DNA of 64,000 nucleotides from Chlorocebus sabaeus (taxonomy: Eukaryota > Chordata > Mammalia > Primates > Cercopithecidae), in the NCBI RefSeq assembly GCF_047675955.1, contig NC_132911.1:81218208-81282207 (forward strand). Reading direction: 5' to 3'. Positions within the stretch are counted from its first letter, which is position 1. Every line of letters begins with the position of its first letter. Of this stretch, positions 44,695 through 56,240 are shown piece by piece. The notes under the pieces were generated by a model that did no database searches, was not told the origin of the DNA, and saw nothing but the letters and a program-made list of their open reading frames with translations. The position numbers and the translations under genes are program-made.

Positions 44695-46957
44695 TTACTT
44701 AGCTATTTAATATATAAATGTTATGTGCCAGACACTAGTACACTCAATGTTAAAGACACAACATTAACTAAAATAGTACAAAACATTTTCTCACATAAAC
44801 TTAATATCCTAAAGTTAGAAATAGACACTAAACTTTATCTGTATATGTATCTATATCTATATTTAATATATATGCCAGATAGTGATAAATGCCATGAAGA
44901 AACCAATGTTGAGTAAAAATATAGAAAAATACATTTGGAGGCTGCCTTTTAAAAAGGAGGTCTGGAAGGGTAATGAGGTATTCTCTAACAAGGTGACATA
45001 GGAGCAGATAACTGAAGGAGGTGAAAGAGGGGGCCATGAATCCATCTAGAGCGTGAACAATCCAAACAGGAGAAAACTCATGCAATCCTGATGTGTGCCC
45101 ATGTTTGACATGCTTGAAGAACAGCAAGGAGGCCTGTAAAGCAGGAGCTGATAAAAGACTAAGTCAGGATGCAGGCAGCGGCCAGATTATGTTTCTTTGT
45201 AAACCATCACATCAACAGGCTATTAAAAGACTTGGGTTTTTACCCAGAGTGATATGTAAGGCACAGGAGCATCTTGATGAAATGAATGTTTATAATTGCC
45301 TTTTATTTTAAGTGAAATACTCTTACTGTTTTGCGGCAAATGGAGTCTAGAAGAGTAAGGGTGTAAACAGGGAATGTTAAGTTAGTCTATTATAATAGTC
45401 CAGGCAAGCAATAATGGTGGGCTTGGACTAGAGTGATGTTAGTGGGGGTAGTTAAGTTATACAGGTTTAGTTATGCTTTGATGATAGACCCAAGAAGTTT
45501 TGCTGATATGTGGGCGTTAAAGATAGACAGAATTCGGGTATGGCTCTACAGTCATAGGCCTGAACAGAAGAGTGAATGGAGAAGCCATTTATTCAGATGA
45601 GAAAGATTGTAGTAGAATCAAGTTTAGAAGAGAAAATTATTTAGTTTAGGTCATGTTGAGTTATAAGTATCTATTAAATATGTACATATTTCAAGTAGGC
45701 AGTCAGATATATGAATCAGAATTTGTACTTCAGGTACACTTTTGAGTCATCTGTAGGTAGTACTGTATTTAAAGCCATAAAATATGGTGAGATCCATTGT
45801 AATTGAGTGTACATATCACCAAAAAAAAAAAAAAAACAAAAAAAAAGACGCCCAAGAACTGAGAGCTGGGTCACCATCTTACCCTTTAGAGAAAGAGAAG
45901 ATGAGCAGGAAGCAATCCACAAGAGACTATGAAGGAGTTTCCAGCAAGGTAGAAGGATAATCAAAAAGAGAATGGTGTACTTTTGATAAAAATTACAAAA
46001 GTGTTTTAAAGAAGGGGAAACGATATGCTGACGTAATTTTAAAATTGCTGGAAAGTGTCCATTGTATTTGGCTATATGAAGATCTTGATGACTAACAAGT
46101 ATAGTTCAGAGGAGAGGTAGAATTAGGTGGGATGAAATCAATATGCTGACAGCAAGTTTAGGCAACTGTTCTATTTTTAAAAAACTTTATCAAAGTGTAT
46201 TTTCTACATCATAAAGTGAACAGTATTTTTGAGTGTTGATGTAAATGGGAGTGTTGCTGTAAACTGGAGAAGAAGCTGGACTATAATATGAGGTGGAGGG
46301 GGTAGGTTTCTAAATTTAAATTAATTAATTAGTTGTTACGATGGGAGAGATTTCAGTATGTATATGATGATGGGAATGAACCAAGACATTTATACAGAAC
46401 AGAAAAACATGCAAAGAGCAAAACTCAAAAGTATATGCAGTAGAGGAGATAGTATACAGGACAGAAGTTGAGAGGTTAGCTTTATCTAAGAGGAAAGACA
46501 ATGTACCTTCTTATAACAGGAAGGAAGGTAGCATATGTAGGTAGAGATGCAGGTCAGTGGGTATAGTTGATGGTAGAGTTTTTGTAAAGCCTCTACTGAT
46601 TGGTTTCATTTTCTCAGTGAAGCTTAAAGCAAGGTCATCAACTAAAGGTGTAAGTGTCTGTGTGTTGATGGGATAGGGTCTCTGGAAATTTGACTAGAGA
46701 GAAGACAATATGAAATAGTCCTTGAGAGAATGAACTAATTAAGAAAATGATGGCTAGATAGCGCCAAGTTTCCATCTGAAATTAGAGGTCATGAACTTAA
46801 AATAACTTTAATCAGCACAGTTGGACAATTTCTCTAATCACATTTAGAGGTACAGGAGTATGTTCAAGTAGGAACTGAATTAGATTTGACCAGGTGTTAA
46901 TCTAGGTATGACTTTGCCCAAGAAGTGAGCAAGGAGGACAGAAGCTGAGGACATTAG
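44695..46957 (-). mobile_element. Unusually long L2 LINE relic (about 2.3 kb)
   Basis: Antisense L2 blocks appear in correct order. 'tgttatgtgccagacactag' and 'gatagtgataaatgccatga' come first, then 'ataactgaaggaggtgaaag', 'ttgaagaacagcaaggaggc' and 'gggtttttacccagagtgat'. These are followed by 'ataatagtccaggcaagca', 'caagtaggcagtcagatata', 'taaagccataaaatatgg', 'gcatatgtaggtagagatg' and 'ttctcagtgaagcttaaag'. The copy is eroded by indels and an A-rich tract at 45821-45846. A reverse-transcriptase frame is not readable. Most L2 copies are a few hundred bp, so this length is notable. Confidence 0.85.
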
Positions 46958-47390
46958 AGTAAGTGAAAAAATCAGCCACAAAAAGACAAATACTGCATGA
47001 TCTGGTCGATGTGGAAAATAAAGAAGTCAGTCTCAAAAGCAGAGTGGAATGGTGGTTACAAGAGGCTGGGGATGTTGGGGAGATGTTGGTCAAAAGATAT
47101 AAAATTGCAATTGGACAGGAAGATTAAATTCACCATATGTATTGTACAGCATGATGGCTATAGTTAACGAGGATATAATATATCATTGAAAAATGCTAAG
47201 AAAGTGGATGTTAAATGTTCTCACTGCAAAAGTAATAACTATGTGAGGTCATGCATATTTTAATTAGCTTGGTTTAACTATTCTGAAATGTGTATATACC
47301 CCAAAACATCACAATAAACACAAACAATATTATCCATCTATTTAAAGTAACAATAAATAAATAGATTTGAAAATTAAAACAAAACAAAAC
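46958..47390 (+). mobile_element. L1M 3' end
   Basis: 'gaaaaaatcagccacaaaaa', 'acaaatactgcatgatctg', 'gaatggtggttacaagaggc', 'gatgttggtcaaaagatat', 'gtacagcatgatggctatag' and 'atgttaaatgttctcactg' are ordered L1MA/L1MB 3'UTR blocks. It ends with A-rich 'aaaacaaaacaaaacaaaac'. It begins where the L2 match stops and may interrupt it. Confidence 0.87.
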
Positions 47391-49023
47391 AAAACTGAGA
47401 ATGTCTCCTAAGGAGGGATTATAATGATATTCCATGGAATTTAAACTGAGTAAAAAGACACTGAGATCCTGAAGCAGGGGAGGATAAATGAAAAGCTTGG
47501 AGTCAATGACTTAGAGATCCTGATGTCATCAAAATATTTCATACAGGCCTTTCATAAATAGGAAAAAGGTGACTTGTTGACTTTTAGTTCAACCTTAAAA
47601 AATGTGTCTTCCAGTTAGCTGCAGAATTTCATTTTCTTAATGTCTGTGAATCAATTGATTTCAATGATTCTAACTAAATCGTGATTTTTACCTGAGGCAT
47701 AAGTCCTACTTCTGCATGATTTTTTTTGCTGAATAGGGCTACTTGGATTGCATGTGATGAATCAGTAATTTTTGTATCTTTCAAAAATAAGCATGCTTTT
47801 GAAAGCACTAGGGTAACATGGAACTTATGGTAATTATTTGCAATAGTGTTGAGTAGCACATTCAGAATTTACGCAGCAGAAACTTTTAGCTTGAATGAAT
47901 TAAAGCTTTTGGATTTGAAAACCTGTCTGCTTCTTAATATAATAAGATATGTGAGTCTCTGTAAACTTTCTTTGCTTTCAAAGGCAAACATAACTAATAA
48001 TTTCTGTAAAGGTCTTGAATCGTTCCAACATCTGTTCTTGGTTTACTATAAAAACCATGTCTCTGATCTCATGTGTTGAACTACTGTATGTTTGCCACTG
48101 TCTATTTCCTGTGAAAAAATACATCGAACAATAATAGCTTTTGTTCCTAACGTTCCAACCACTAAAACAGCTGAACAAATAACATCCGTGCTTTCATTTG
48201 GAATAATTTATTCCATGTACATGTTTATGCAGAGTCATTTGGCTTATTGGATGTTTCATCATTTAAAAATTAAATCTCAGAATTTTAGACTACTGAAAAC
48301 TCTGGTCTAATAGTTTCCTCATGTTTATAGTAATTCTCTTAACAGCATTTCCTTCCTAATTCATCATCTTATTTTGTGCAGGGTTTGGTATATGAGTAGA
48401 AGTGGTTAAAAATGCCCCGCATTAACAAAGTTAGTGAAAATTTCCATTCGAGGCCACACATTTTGCAAATAACATTAAAAGATTAAATAATTTGGCATTT
48501 AAGCCATAAAAGTAAATATTTCTGCACTTTCATTGCCTAAAGAAATAATAACTATACAGTAATAATGATAAAAATTATAATACGTTTGTTTTAACTCAAC
48601 ATACTCCAAATGACTTAATGATAGAGCAGCAACACAGAGCAAGCCTCACTTCCATTCCACAAAATATCTTAGTACATAAACTTTACTAGCCCAGCCATGG
48701 AGGACGTTTTGCACTGATTAACTGAGACAGATAAAAGACATTCATTAAAAGTTAGAAAAACAAGTTATTTAAAAGTCAGTTTTAAATCATTTGCAGTGCC
48801 ACCAGTTTGGAATTTTTTTAACATACAAGTTTTTTTATTTCTAAAAATTTGGAATACTAATTTAGAATCCATTTACCACAACATCCCACTGAAAGCCAAA
48901 AATTTGCAGTGGGTCATTCAGCTATACAGTTGATTCAATGTTTAATAACAGGCTACCCAGAAGGCTCGAGATACCTAATGTTTTCAATTTGCATTTGCGT
49001 ATTATAATCTATGAATAAAATGA
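47391..49023. other. Intergenic DNA, no recognised feature
   Basis: Two overlapping antiparallel frames of 66-77 codons near 47846-48178 lack domains. The first 150 bp may continue the L2 relic but cannot be confirmed. Confidence 0.5.
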
Positions 49024-49087
49024 ATTTAAGTTTTAAGGTTTGAGTTTTAAGGTTTTAAGGTTTAAAGTTTTAAGGTTTGAGTTTGAA
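49024..49087 (+). repeat. Short degenerate tandem repeat, unit about 8 bp (TTTTAAGG)
   Basis: Repeated 'gttttaagg', 'gtttgag' and 'gtttaaag' words occur in about seven variant copies. Likely a small slippage-born minisatellite. Confidence 0.85.
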
Positions 49088-49195
49088 ATGCCAGCATTTG
49101 GTAGGTTAATATTTAATCAGAATTCCACTACCTAAAGGAATAACTACTTTCTTGGTTGCAGTGTGTTCTAGTTCAGGAAATAATGAAATCATGAC

Positions 49196-49611
49196 TGTAT
49201 TACTTTGCTAGAGTTGCCATAACCAAGTACCACACACTGGATGGCTTAGAACAATAGAAATGTATTATGTACAGTTTTAGAGGCCAGAGTCTGAAATCCG
49301 TGTCAGCCGGGTCACACTCTCCCTGGAAGTAACTACGGTAGGATCTCTACTGGCTTCTGGCAGTTCCTTGGCTTCGGACAGCAAAACTTCCATCTTCACA
49401 TGGCACTCTTCCTGTGTACGTATCTCTATTTCAAAAATTTCTCTTTTTTATAAGTACACAATTTACATTGGATTAGGGTTCATTCTGATGACTTCATTTT
49501 AATGCCATTGCTTTTGTAAAGGCCTTACTGCCAAATAAGATAAAATTCTGAGGTACTAGGGGTTAGGGCTTCAGTGTTTCTTTTTGTGGGGACAGAATTT
49601 AGCCCGCAACA
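49196..49611 (-). mobile_element. MaLR-type (MLT1/MST-like) solo LTR, both ends present
   Basis: It runs from 'tgtattactttgctagagt' to 'atttagcccgcaaca', so the TG...CA termini are kept. Internal antisense blocks: 'gttgccataaccaagtacc', 'ggatggcttagaacaatag', 'cttccatcttcacatggca', 'ttggattagggttcattctg' and 'aattctgaggtactagggg'. Flanking 5-mers (atgac and atggt) only partly agree as a target-site duplication. Same family as 17401-17810 and 54870-55248. Confidence 0.8.
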
Positions 49612-50359
49612 ATGGTCTTTGTCATAGGTATGGCATACGTATGTTTTGTACCTGAATTATTCTCAACAATTTTTACATTTCTAAAATTATATTATATATA
49701 CTATATATATGATTAGTAATACTTAGTTTAGTCAGTGTTATCGATAACTGTATATAAACATATTATTCAAAATTACGTCTTAGAGAAAATGATAACTTAG
49801 TAATTACTTCCCAAATCCAAATTTACTTAGCTTTGGGACTCTCACTGGATCTCACCCCACATTTCAGGGAAGTGGATGAGTGTTTCTTACAGCTCACCAT
49901 GAATCTCTGCTTGAGTCAAGATCTTCTCCTTAGTGGTAAGTATAGCTCCAGTTATTGATATCAGCATAACATCAAAAGCTCTTGTAGTTACATACATGCA
50001 ATTCTGATGACTTCTCTGGTAATTTGTGGTTAAATTGATTTCTTAGTTTCTGTATGACTTGCCAGAAGGCCAAACAAGAAGGAATTGCAAATATTCTACA
50101 CAGTTTAATAATATTGCATACTTTCTTTCCACTCTTTTTTCTACAATAAAAATTTGATTTTACGTGGGTGTTACTAATTCATTGAAAGATAATCTTTCAC
50201 ACAAAGGAGGATAAATTCATAGATTATATTCAATTACTTTAAAAATACTTGTTATGTTTAGTTATTACTAATTATTGACTTCATTTGGATGCAGTTTCCT
50301 GTTAAACAATGACTTCTTTCATGTTCCTTTTTAAGAACAAATATTTGAAAAAAATAAAA
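49612..50359. other. Intergenic DNA, no recognised feature
   Basis: A TA-rich spot at 49686-49712. The rest is featureless AT-rich sequence. Confidence 0.5.
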
Positions 50360-51850
50360 ATGTTTCCAGCTTTATTGAGGTGTAGTTGACAAATAAAAAT
50401 TGTATATATTTGCAGTGTACAGATGTTTTTGTATTCTGATACATTGTAAAATAATGATAATGACCACAAACAAGATAATTAACATACCTGCCATCTCACA
50501 TAGTTGCCTTTTTTTGAGGTGAGAATATTTAAAATCTACTCAGCAAATTTCATGAATATGATGTAGTATTAACTAGAGTCACCATAGTGTACATCAGTCT
50601 TCAGAATTTATTCATCTTGCATAACTAAATCTTTTGGATAAGCATTTCTTCATTTCCTTCACCCTTCACTCCCTGGCAATACCAGTCTATTATATACTTC
50701 CCTGAGTTTGACTTTGTAAGATTCCACATGTTAAGTGAGAACATACAACATTTGTCTTTTTGTGCCTGACTGATTTCACCTAACATAATGTCCTCCAGTC
50801 ACATCTATGTTGCTGCAAATGACAGGATTTTATTCTTATGGCTGAATAGTATTTTATTGTGTATATATATCACATTTTCTTTTTTTTTTTTTTTTTTTGT
50901 CTATCAATGGACACAGATCTTGGCTACCGTGAATAATGCTGCAATGAGATGAGAGTCCAAATATGGCTTTGAAATACTGATTTTAATTTCTTTGGAAATA
51001 TATACCCAGAAGGGGGATTACAATTCAACATCTTTTTTGGTAAACATTCTCAACAAACTAGGTATAGAAGAAATGGACTACAACTTAATAAAGGCCATAT
51101 ATAACAAGTACCAAACTAACATTATACTTAATAATACAAGCTGAAATATTTTCTTCCAAGATCCAGAACAAGATGAGAATGTCCATTCACTACATCTATT
51201 CAACACAGTACTGGAAATGCTAGCCAGAGCAGTTAGACAAGAGAAGAAATAAAAGCCATCCAAATAAAAAAGGAGGAAATCAAATTGTATTCACAGCTAT
51301 ATAAAATCTTACATATAGAAAACCCTAGAAACTCCATCCAAAAATTATTAGAACTAATAAACATATTCGGTACAATTGCATGATACAAAATCAACATATA
51401 AAAATTCATTTTATTTCTGTCTGCCAACAACAAACTATCCAAAAGATAAATTAAGAAAACAAGCCCATATATAATAACTTCAAAAAATAGAATATTTAGG
51501 AATAAGTTTAAATAAGGGGATGAAACATCTGTGCAGTGAAAAACTATAAAATATTGGTGAAAGAAATTGAAGACGACTCAAATAAATGAAAAGACAATCT
51601 ATTCATAGATTGGAAAAATTAATATGGTTAGCATGTCCATACTACTATGATTTACAGAGACAATGAAATCCTGATCAACATTTCATGCACATTTTTCAAA
51701 TAAATTGAAAAACAATGTTAAAATTCATAGAAAACCACAAAAGACTTCAAATAGCCAAAACAATCGTGAGCAAAAAGAACAAAACTGGGTGGATAAAACA
51801 CAACAAAATAAAACATAATAAAGGCACTACAGTCATCTACCAGGGATGGT
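50360..51850 (-). mobile_element. 5'-inverted L1M element
   Basis: 50360-51025 is antisense L1M 3'UTR and the ORF2 end: 'gctttattgaggtgtagttg', 'catgttaagtgagaacatac', 'ggctgaatagtattttattg', and a T run at 50881-50898. From about 51026 the orientation flips to sense ORF2, reverse-transcriptase C-terminal side: 'attctcaacaaactaggtat', 'ctatataaaatcttacatat'-type text, 'gatacaaaatcaacatata' and 'tttaggaataagtttaaat'. The 3' end on the minus strand with an inverted 5' part at higher coordinates fits twin priming. Frames are broken throughout. Confidence 0.83.
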
Positions 51851-52304
51851 GGATTGTTTCATATGTAAGACAATTTGATTTTAAACTTTCCCAATGCATT
51901 CTGATATTTTTCCTTTTCAGGCTATTTATTTCTGTTTTATTGTAGTCTGCACATTAAAGATATTTCACAAATCACTAATATGTAACTTCTCTTAGTTTGA
52001 AAGCTACAGGATTAAGTAATAATACTCTCTGAGAATCTGGAATTTGGACACACACACATACACACAATTTATACTCTTGTACTGGAAACAGTGATGCCCA
52101 CCTGGTAATCTACTGGCCAATATTGCATGTTTGCTGCTGTGCATTCTTATTTCTGCATCCCAGCTCAACATGGTTCCCATGAGATTGGAACTTCCTTGTG
52201 TGAAATCTCTCATCTCTGGGTATAAGATACTCTAAGGCATAATAGGAGCCTATGATGAAGAAAGATAAATTTAGCTTCTTTATTTTGCTCTCCTATCCAT
52301 ACTT
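51851..52304. other. Intergenic DNA with short (AC)n
   Basis: An imperfect CA tract at 52049-52067. The 69-codon minus-strand frame over 52004-52213 has no domain. Confidence 0.5.
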
Positions 52305-52495
52305 TATTTATTCAATCCGTAAGTAGTCATTGGGCACCTAGTACATGCAGGGTGTTATGGTAGGCACTGGAATTTTATGAGTAAATTAATGCTGACTTTG
52401 GCTGTGTTGTTACTAAGATTAAAATCTAGTGAGGGAAATTGACAATATATAATCACACAAATAATGTAAAATTGCAACATTTTATGACATGTTTG
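52305..52495 (-). mobile_element. L2 LINE 3'-end relic
   Basis: 'tattcaatccgtaagtagtc', 'gggcacctagtacatgcagg', 'gttatggtaggcactgga' and 'atctagtgagggaaattgac' follow antisense L2 order (gagcacctactatgtgcc ... ctagtggggaagacag). Confidence 0.75.
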
Positions 52496-52694
52496 AGAGA
52501 GACTCTTCACTTCTTAACATCCTTTTCCTACTATTTTATCCTCCTGTTTCTTTTCTTCCTCTACTAAATATCGTGAATGAAACAATCCTCAGCAGATAAA
52601 TCTAGGAAAGTCACCACAAGTGTCTCTCCAGAGAAAAACAATGTGGTGCCACTATACACACACAAATAACATATCACATTGCATTTTTGGAGGA

Positions 52695-52745
52695 AAAAAA
52701 TTAGAAAGGAAGAAAGAAAGGAAGGAAAGAAGAAAGAAAAAAAGT
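52695..52745 (+). repeat. Purine-rich GAAA/GGAA tract
   Basis: 'ggaagaaagaaaggaaggaa' and similar words over about 50 bp, all purine on the plus strand. Open frames of Lys/Glu/Arg or Phe/Ser through it are artefacts. Confidence 0.85.
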
Positions 52746-53894
52746 TACCTGTCTCAATTCCTGTCAGTTGATTTTCATATACAGATTTGGAATGTAGCTC
52801 ATTTGAATTTGAGGATTTCCTGAAATGTATTTTCACAAAACATAATAGCAGTGACCAAATTGTCAGCAAATTTGATTTATTTGATACATGAATTTTCTCA
52901 TTCCAGATAGATATCTTACCTCCACTTTTCCTGAGGCAGGTGGAGCCATGTAGATTCACGGGACAAAACAGATTTTCTACTCTTGTTCTTTACTTTGGAC
53001 TGATTATTTCTTATTAAAATAGATTCTCCTTAAGTTTCAGTCAGGGTTCCAGTCAGTGATGGTTATCCTGAACAGTATTGGCAGGAGGCTCTGACTTTCA
53101 TTTGGATTTTGAGCTTTAGTGTCAGGTTGAGTAAGGAATTGATTAAATTATTTCATTTCATTTCTAAGGTATCATTTTTAAATGTCAAATCATTGTTAGA
53201 TGCTAGAACTTTCATTGTATTTTAAAGTGTATTTCAGCTTACTTTGAAAGAAAAAACTATTCCCCAAAATATTGAATCAATAGGACCTAAATGATAGACA
53301 TTTATGCAGTCGCATCCACTTGTCTGAAAATGAGACCTGCATTATAGATACATGGAATCTTCCAACCTTCCTATGAGGTTAGGTTTTTAGATTACTTTTC
53401 AGTGAGTGGCAGGTGCAAATCTCCAGTAATTCTGATTTTCAATGGTAACATCCTCAGAATAAAATCTTATGATGAAAAGTACATTTAGTCCTAAAGGCAC
53501 AGATAGTTTGTAAAAACTAAAATTTGCCAGTCAGTCACATTTAATATACTGCTTTCTATAGAACACCTTGCCTAAATTTAAATATAGCTAAATGTAACAT
53601 TTGCGTCACATTCATGTTTTTCAAATCAGGCAACAGTTTAGATGGTTTCATCTATTTTTTTTTTTTTTTAATAAAATGCCTTCCAGACAATAGAAAATGC
53701 AAGACTAAGGACTAAAGCAAGATGCTTGATCAAACATTTCCGTAAGTCATATTCAAGCACCAAATGAAAGCAGATAAAACATTATGTTGAACTATATTAA
53801 ATAATATTATATGATATCAAATCTTGTAGCAGTACTCTTCCTAGTATTAAACTTGTGTGGCAATAGTTAGGATAGGTTAAGGTATTAGGGCTAA
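52746..53894. other. Intergenic DNA, no recognised feature
   Basis: A T run at 53657-53669 and AT-rich surroundings. No gene-like frame. Confidence 0.5.
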
Positions 53895-54115
53895 AAGCTT
53901 GGGCTTTTTGGCTAATAAGACTTTGTTCTCTGATAATAGTTACATGCCCTTGGGTAAATTATTTCACTTCTCTAAACCTAAGCTTCTTCAATTATAAAAT
54001 GTAGACAAAATTACAAAAATGCATTGCAATAATGAAAATGGCATTAAATTAACTAATTTACTTAGCATGTTTTGCATAGTACCTGGTAATCAACAATAGT
54101 AATAATTATATTTCC
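53895..54115 (-). mobile_element. MIR SINE relic
   Basis: 'catgcccttgggtaaattat', 'cacttctctaaacctaagc' and 'ttcttcaattataaaatgt' correspond to antisense MIR 'tgaccttgggcaagtcacttaacctctctgagcctcagtttcctcatctgtaaaatg'. It ends near 'catagtacctggtaatcaa'. Confidence 0.83.
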
Positions 54116-54869
54116 ACATTTTCTGTACATTGTCCATGATTCATTTCTCAATGTAACCCAAATATGAAGGACCTGGTAAGGGATCATAGGCAGTACTAAT
54201 CATCACTGTCCATCCTCAAAGTTCTGTTGTTTGTGAACATAGAGATTTTTCTGTCTTTTCCCTTGTGCTTGTAACCAAAGGGCTCTAAAAATCTAATATG
54301 TCTCTTATTCCTATAGCCACATTCATCTCCCCAGTGCCAGTGCTACCCAGTGCCCTCCAGGAATGATGTATTGCTCAAAGTTATATTTCAGCAAGTTTTT
54401 ATAACATTTCTTCTGACTGCCCTGCTTCCTGTGACTTTAGCTTGCTATCCAGAATCTTATTAGATATTCTTCTATCATCAATTTCTTCATAAGTCTAGCT
54501 CAGTGGATCTATTTTATATCAAGCAATGTTTAAACACTACTGGACTGATTGTATTATAGGATTCATTAATCTTGTCAGTTGATATTAACAAATGCCTCTA
54601 GAGTATTATTTTCTATTTGGCAGGATTTTTTCCCTGAAAGGGTTAGCTTCATTCTGGATTTGGATATCTACAGAGACTAGCCTGAATATCCACTGTTGGT
54701 GAAATACATCTTTAGATCCTAGATCCTAAAGATTTTGGTTTGTTGGAGTTTATGTTAAAATTCTTTAAAAATCTGAGTGATATTCCTGGTAAGATAAACA
54801 TTTAGCATTGAGAATTCATTGGTGCTATCTTTAAAAATTATTAGTTTGCAATAGAAAAAAAGAAATCAC
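54116..54869. other. Intergenic DNA, no recognised feature
   Basis: No repeat or gene recognised. A small direct repeat 'agatcctagatccta' occurs near 54712-54727. Confidence 0.5.
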
Positions 54870-55248
54870 TGACCTTTTGTCTCCATCCTCAAGTTCATAT
54901 ATTGAAGCCCTAACCCAGAATGTGACTATATTTAGAGAAAGGATTTATAAAAATCAGTTAAGATTAAATGAACTCATACAGGTGAGATCCAAATCTGATA
55001 GGATTTGTGGACTTGTAAGAAGAGAAAGAGAGTAAGATTTTTACTATCACTTTTTGCCATGTGAAGACACACTGTGAAAGCTGTCATCTGCAAATTAGGA
55101 AGAGCACCCTCATCAAAAACTAAACCCTCTGGTATCCTAATTGTGGACTTTCCAGCCACTAGAACTGTGAAAAAATAAAATTCTGTTGTTTAAGTCAACC
55201 AATTTATGGTATTTTTTTTTTTTTATGGTAAACCAAGTCGACTAATCC
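54870..55248 (+). mobile_element. MaLR-type (MLT1/MST-like) solo LTR
   Basis: Sense-strand order: 'aagttcatatattgaagccc', 'taacccagaatgtgactata', 'ttgccatgtgaagacacact', 'tcatctgcaaattaggaaga', 'ggactttccagccactaga', 'aataaaattctgttgttta' (polyadenylation region) and 'tcgactaatcca' at the end. It is the same family as the minus-strand copies at 17401 and 49196. A T run (55213-55224) interrupts the 3' end. Confidence 0.82.
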
Positions 55249-55298
55249 ACCTCTCATCACACTTTCTTGCCTCCAAGGAACTTGCTTATCTGCTTTAA

Positions 55299-55299
55299 A

Positions 55300-55330
<31 letters not shown>

Positions 55331-55343
55331 TATATATATATGT
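55299..55343 (+). repeat. (TA)n(CA)n(TA)n compound dinucleotide microsatellite
   Basis: TA units, then about 7 CA units, then TA units again. Alternating purine-pyrimidine throughout; probably length-variable. Confidence 0.93.
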
Positions 55344-55349
55344 ATTTTT

Positions 55350-55575
55350 TTTTGTCAGTGTATAGGTAGTGTATATACTTATGGGGTACCTGAGATGTTT
55401 TGACACACGTACGCAATGCATAATAATTACATAATGGAAAATGGGTTTTCCATCACCCAAGAATTCACCCTTTGTTTTATGAACAATCCAATTATGCTCC
55501 TTTAGTGATTTTAAAATGCAAATTAAATTATTCTAGGCTATAATCACCCCATTGTGCTTGTCTTCTGGATATTTT
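55350..55575 (-). mobile_element. L1M 3'UTR relic (first piece)
   Basis: 'cttatggggtacctgagatg', 'ttttgacacacgtacgcaat' and 'cataatcaccccattgtgc'-type text follow antisense L1M 3'UTR (gtgatgtttcgatacatg ... catcacctcaaa ... tagtcacccta). Diverged. Confidence 0.62.
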
Positions 55576-55964
55576 TGCCCAACAGTGTTTCAGTCAAGGA
55601 TTTTCTGCTCAGTTGCATGACTCGTTGACAGGATATGCTCTTTTACCTAAAAAGAAGGTCAAATTGTCAAAGTTTTTATTACACATATACAAAGTTTTAT
55701 ATATAAATAAAGTATATTCTTTTTTACCATTATGCTGGGGATTATAATAACCTCAATGTATACAATTATACATTAAAATTGTTTAGAACAAAGTAAGCTG
55801 TTTAAAATTACAGAAAAGAGGGGTACAATAAATGCTTTTAAATTATAGAAATGAATAATGTAGTTGAACTTTTGTAGAAATATTCACAATTAAAATGTAT
55901 TCATTATTAAAAATTACAAATGAAATTGTATGTATTATTAAAACATGCTGTCTTAGAATATATA
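55576..55964. other. Spacer between two L1M pieces
   Basis: AT-rich sequence. It may be an older L1M interior or later insertion; not assignable. Confidence 0.4.
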
Positions 55965-56240
55965 TATTGTGGAGTGGTGAATGTAACTAATTAATGAATG
56001 CATTACCTCACATAGTTACCATTTTCGTGGTGAGAACACTTAACATCCATTCTCTTAGCATTTTTTAAGAACACAACGTATTTTTCATTAATTGTAGTCA
56101 CTAGGCTGTACAATTGGTCTCCTGAATTTACTCTTCCTATCTAATGTTTGACCAATATCTACTCAATTCCTTCTCCCCACAATTACTCCAGCCTCTGGTA
56201 ATCACCTTTCTAGTGTTTATTTCTAGGAGAAGTAGATATC
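55965..56240 (-). mobile_element. L1M 3'UTR relic (second piece)
   Basis: 'gcattacctcacatagttac', 'gtggtgagaacacttaacat', 'attgtagtcactaggctgta', 'caattggtctcctgaattta' and 'agcctctggtaatcaccttt' are ordered antisense L1MA/L1MB 3'UTR blocks. Confidence 0.85.

Noticed and set aside
44599..45127. Frames of about 100 codons on both strands
   Set aside because: The region is an L2 relic in antisense; the frames do not match L2 proteins and are chance.
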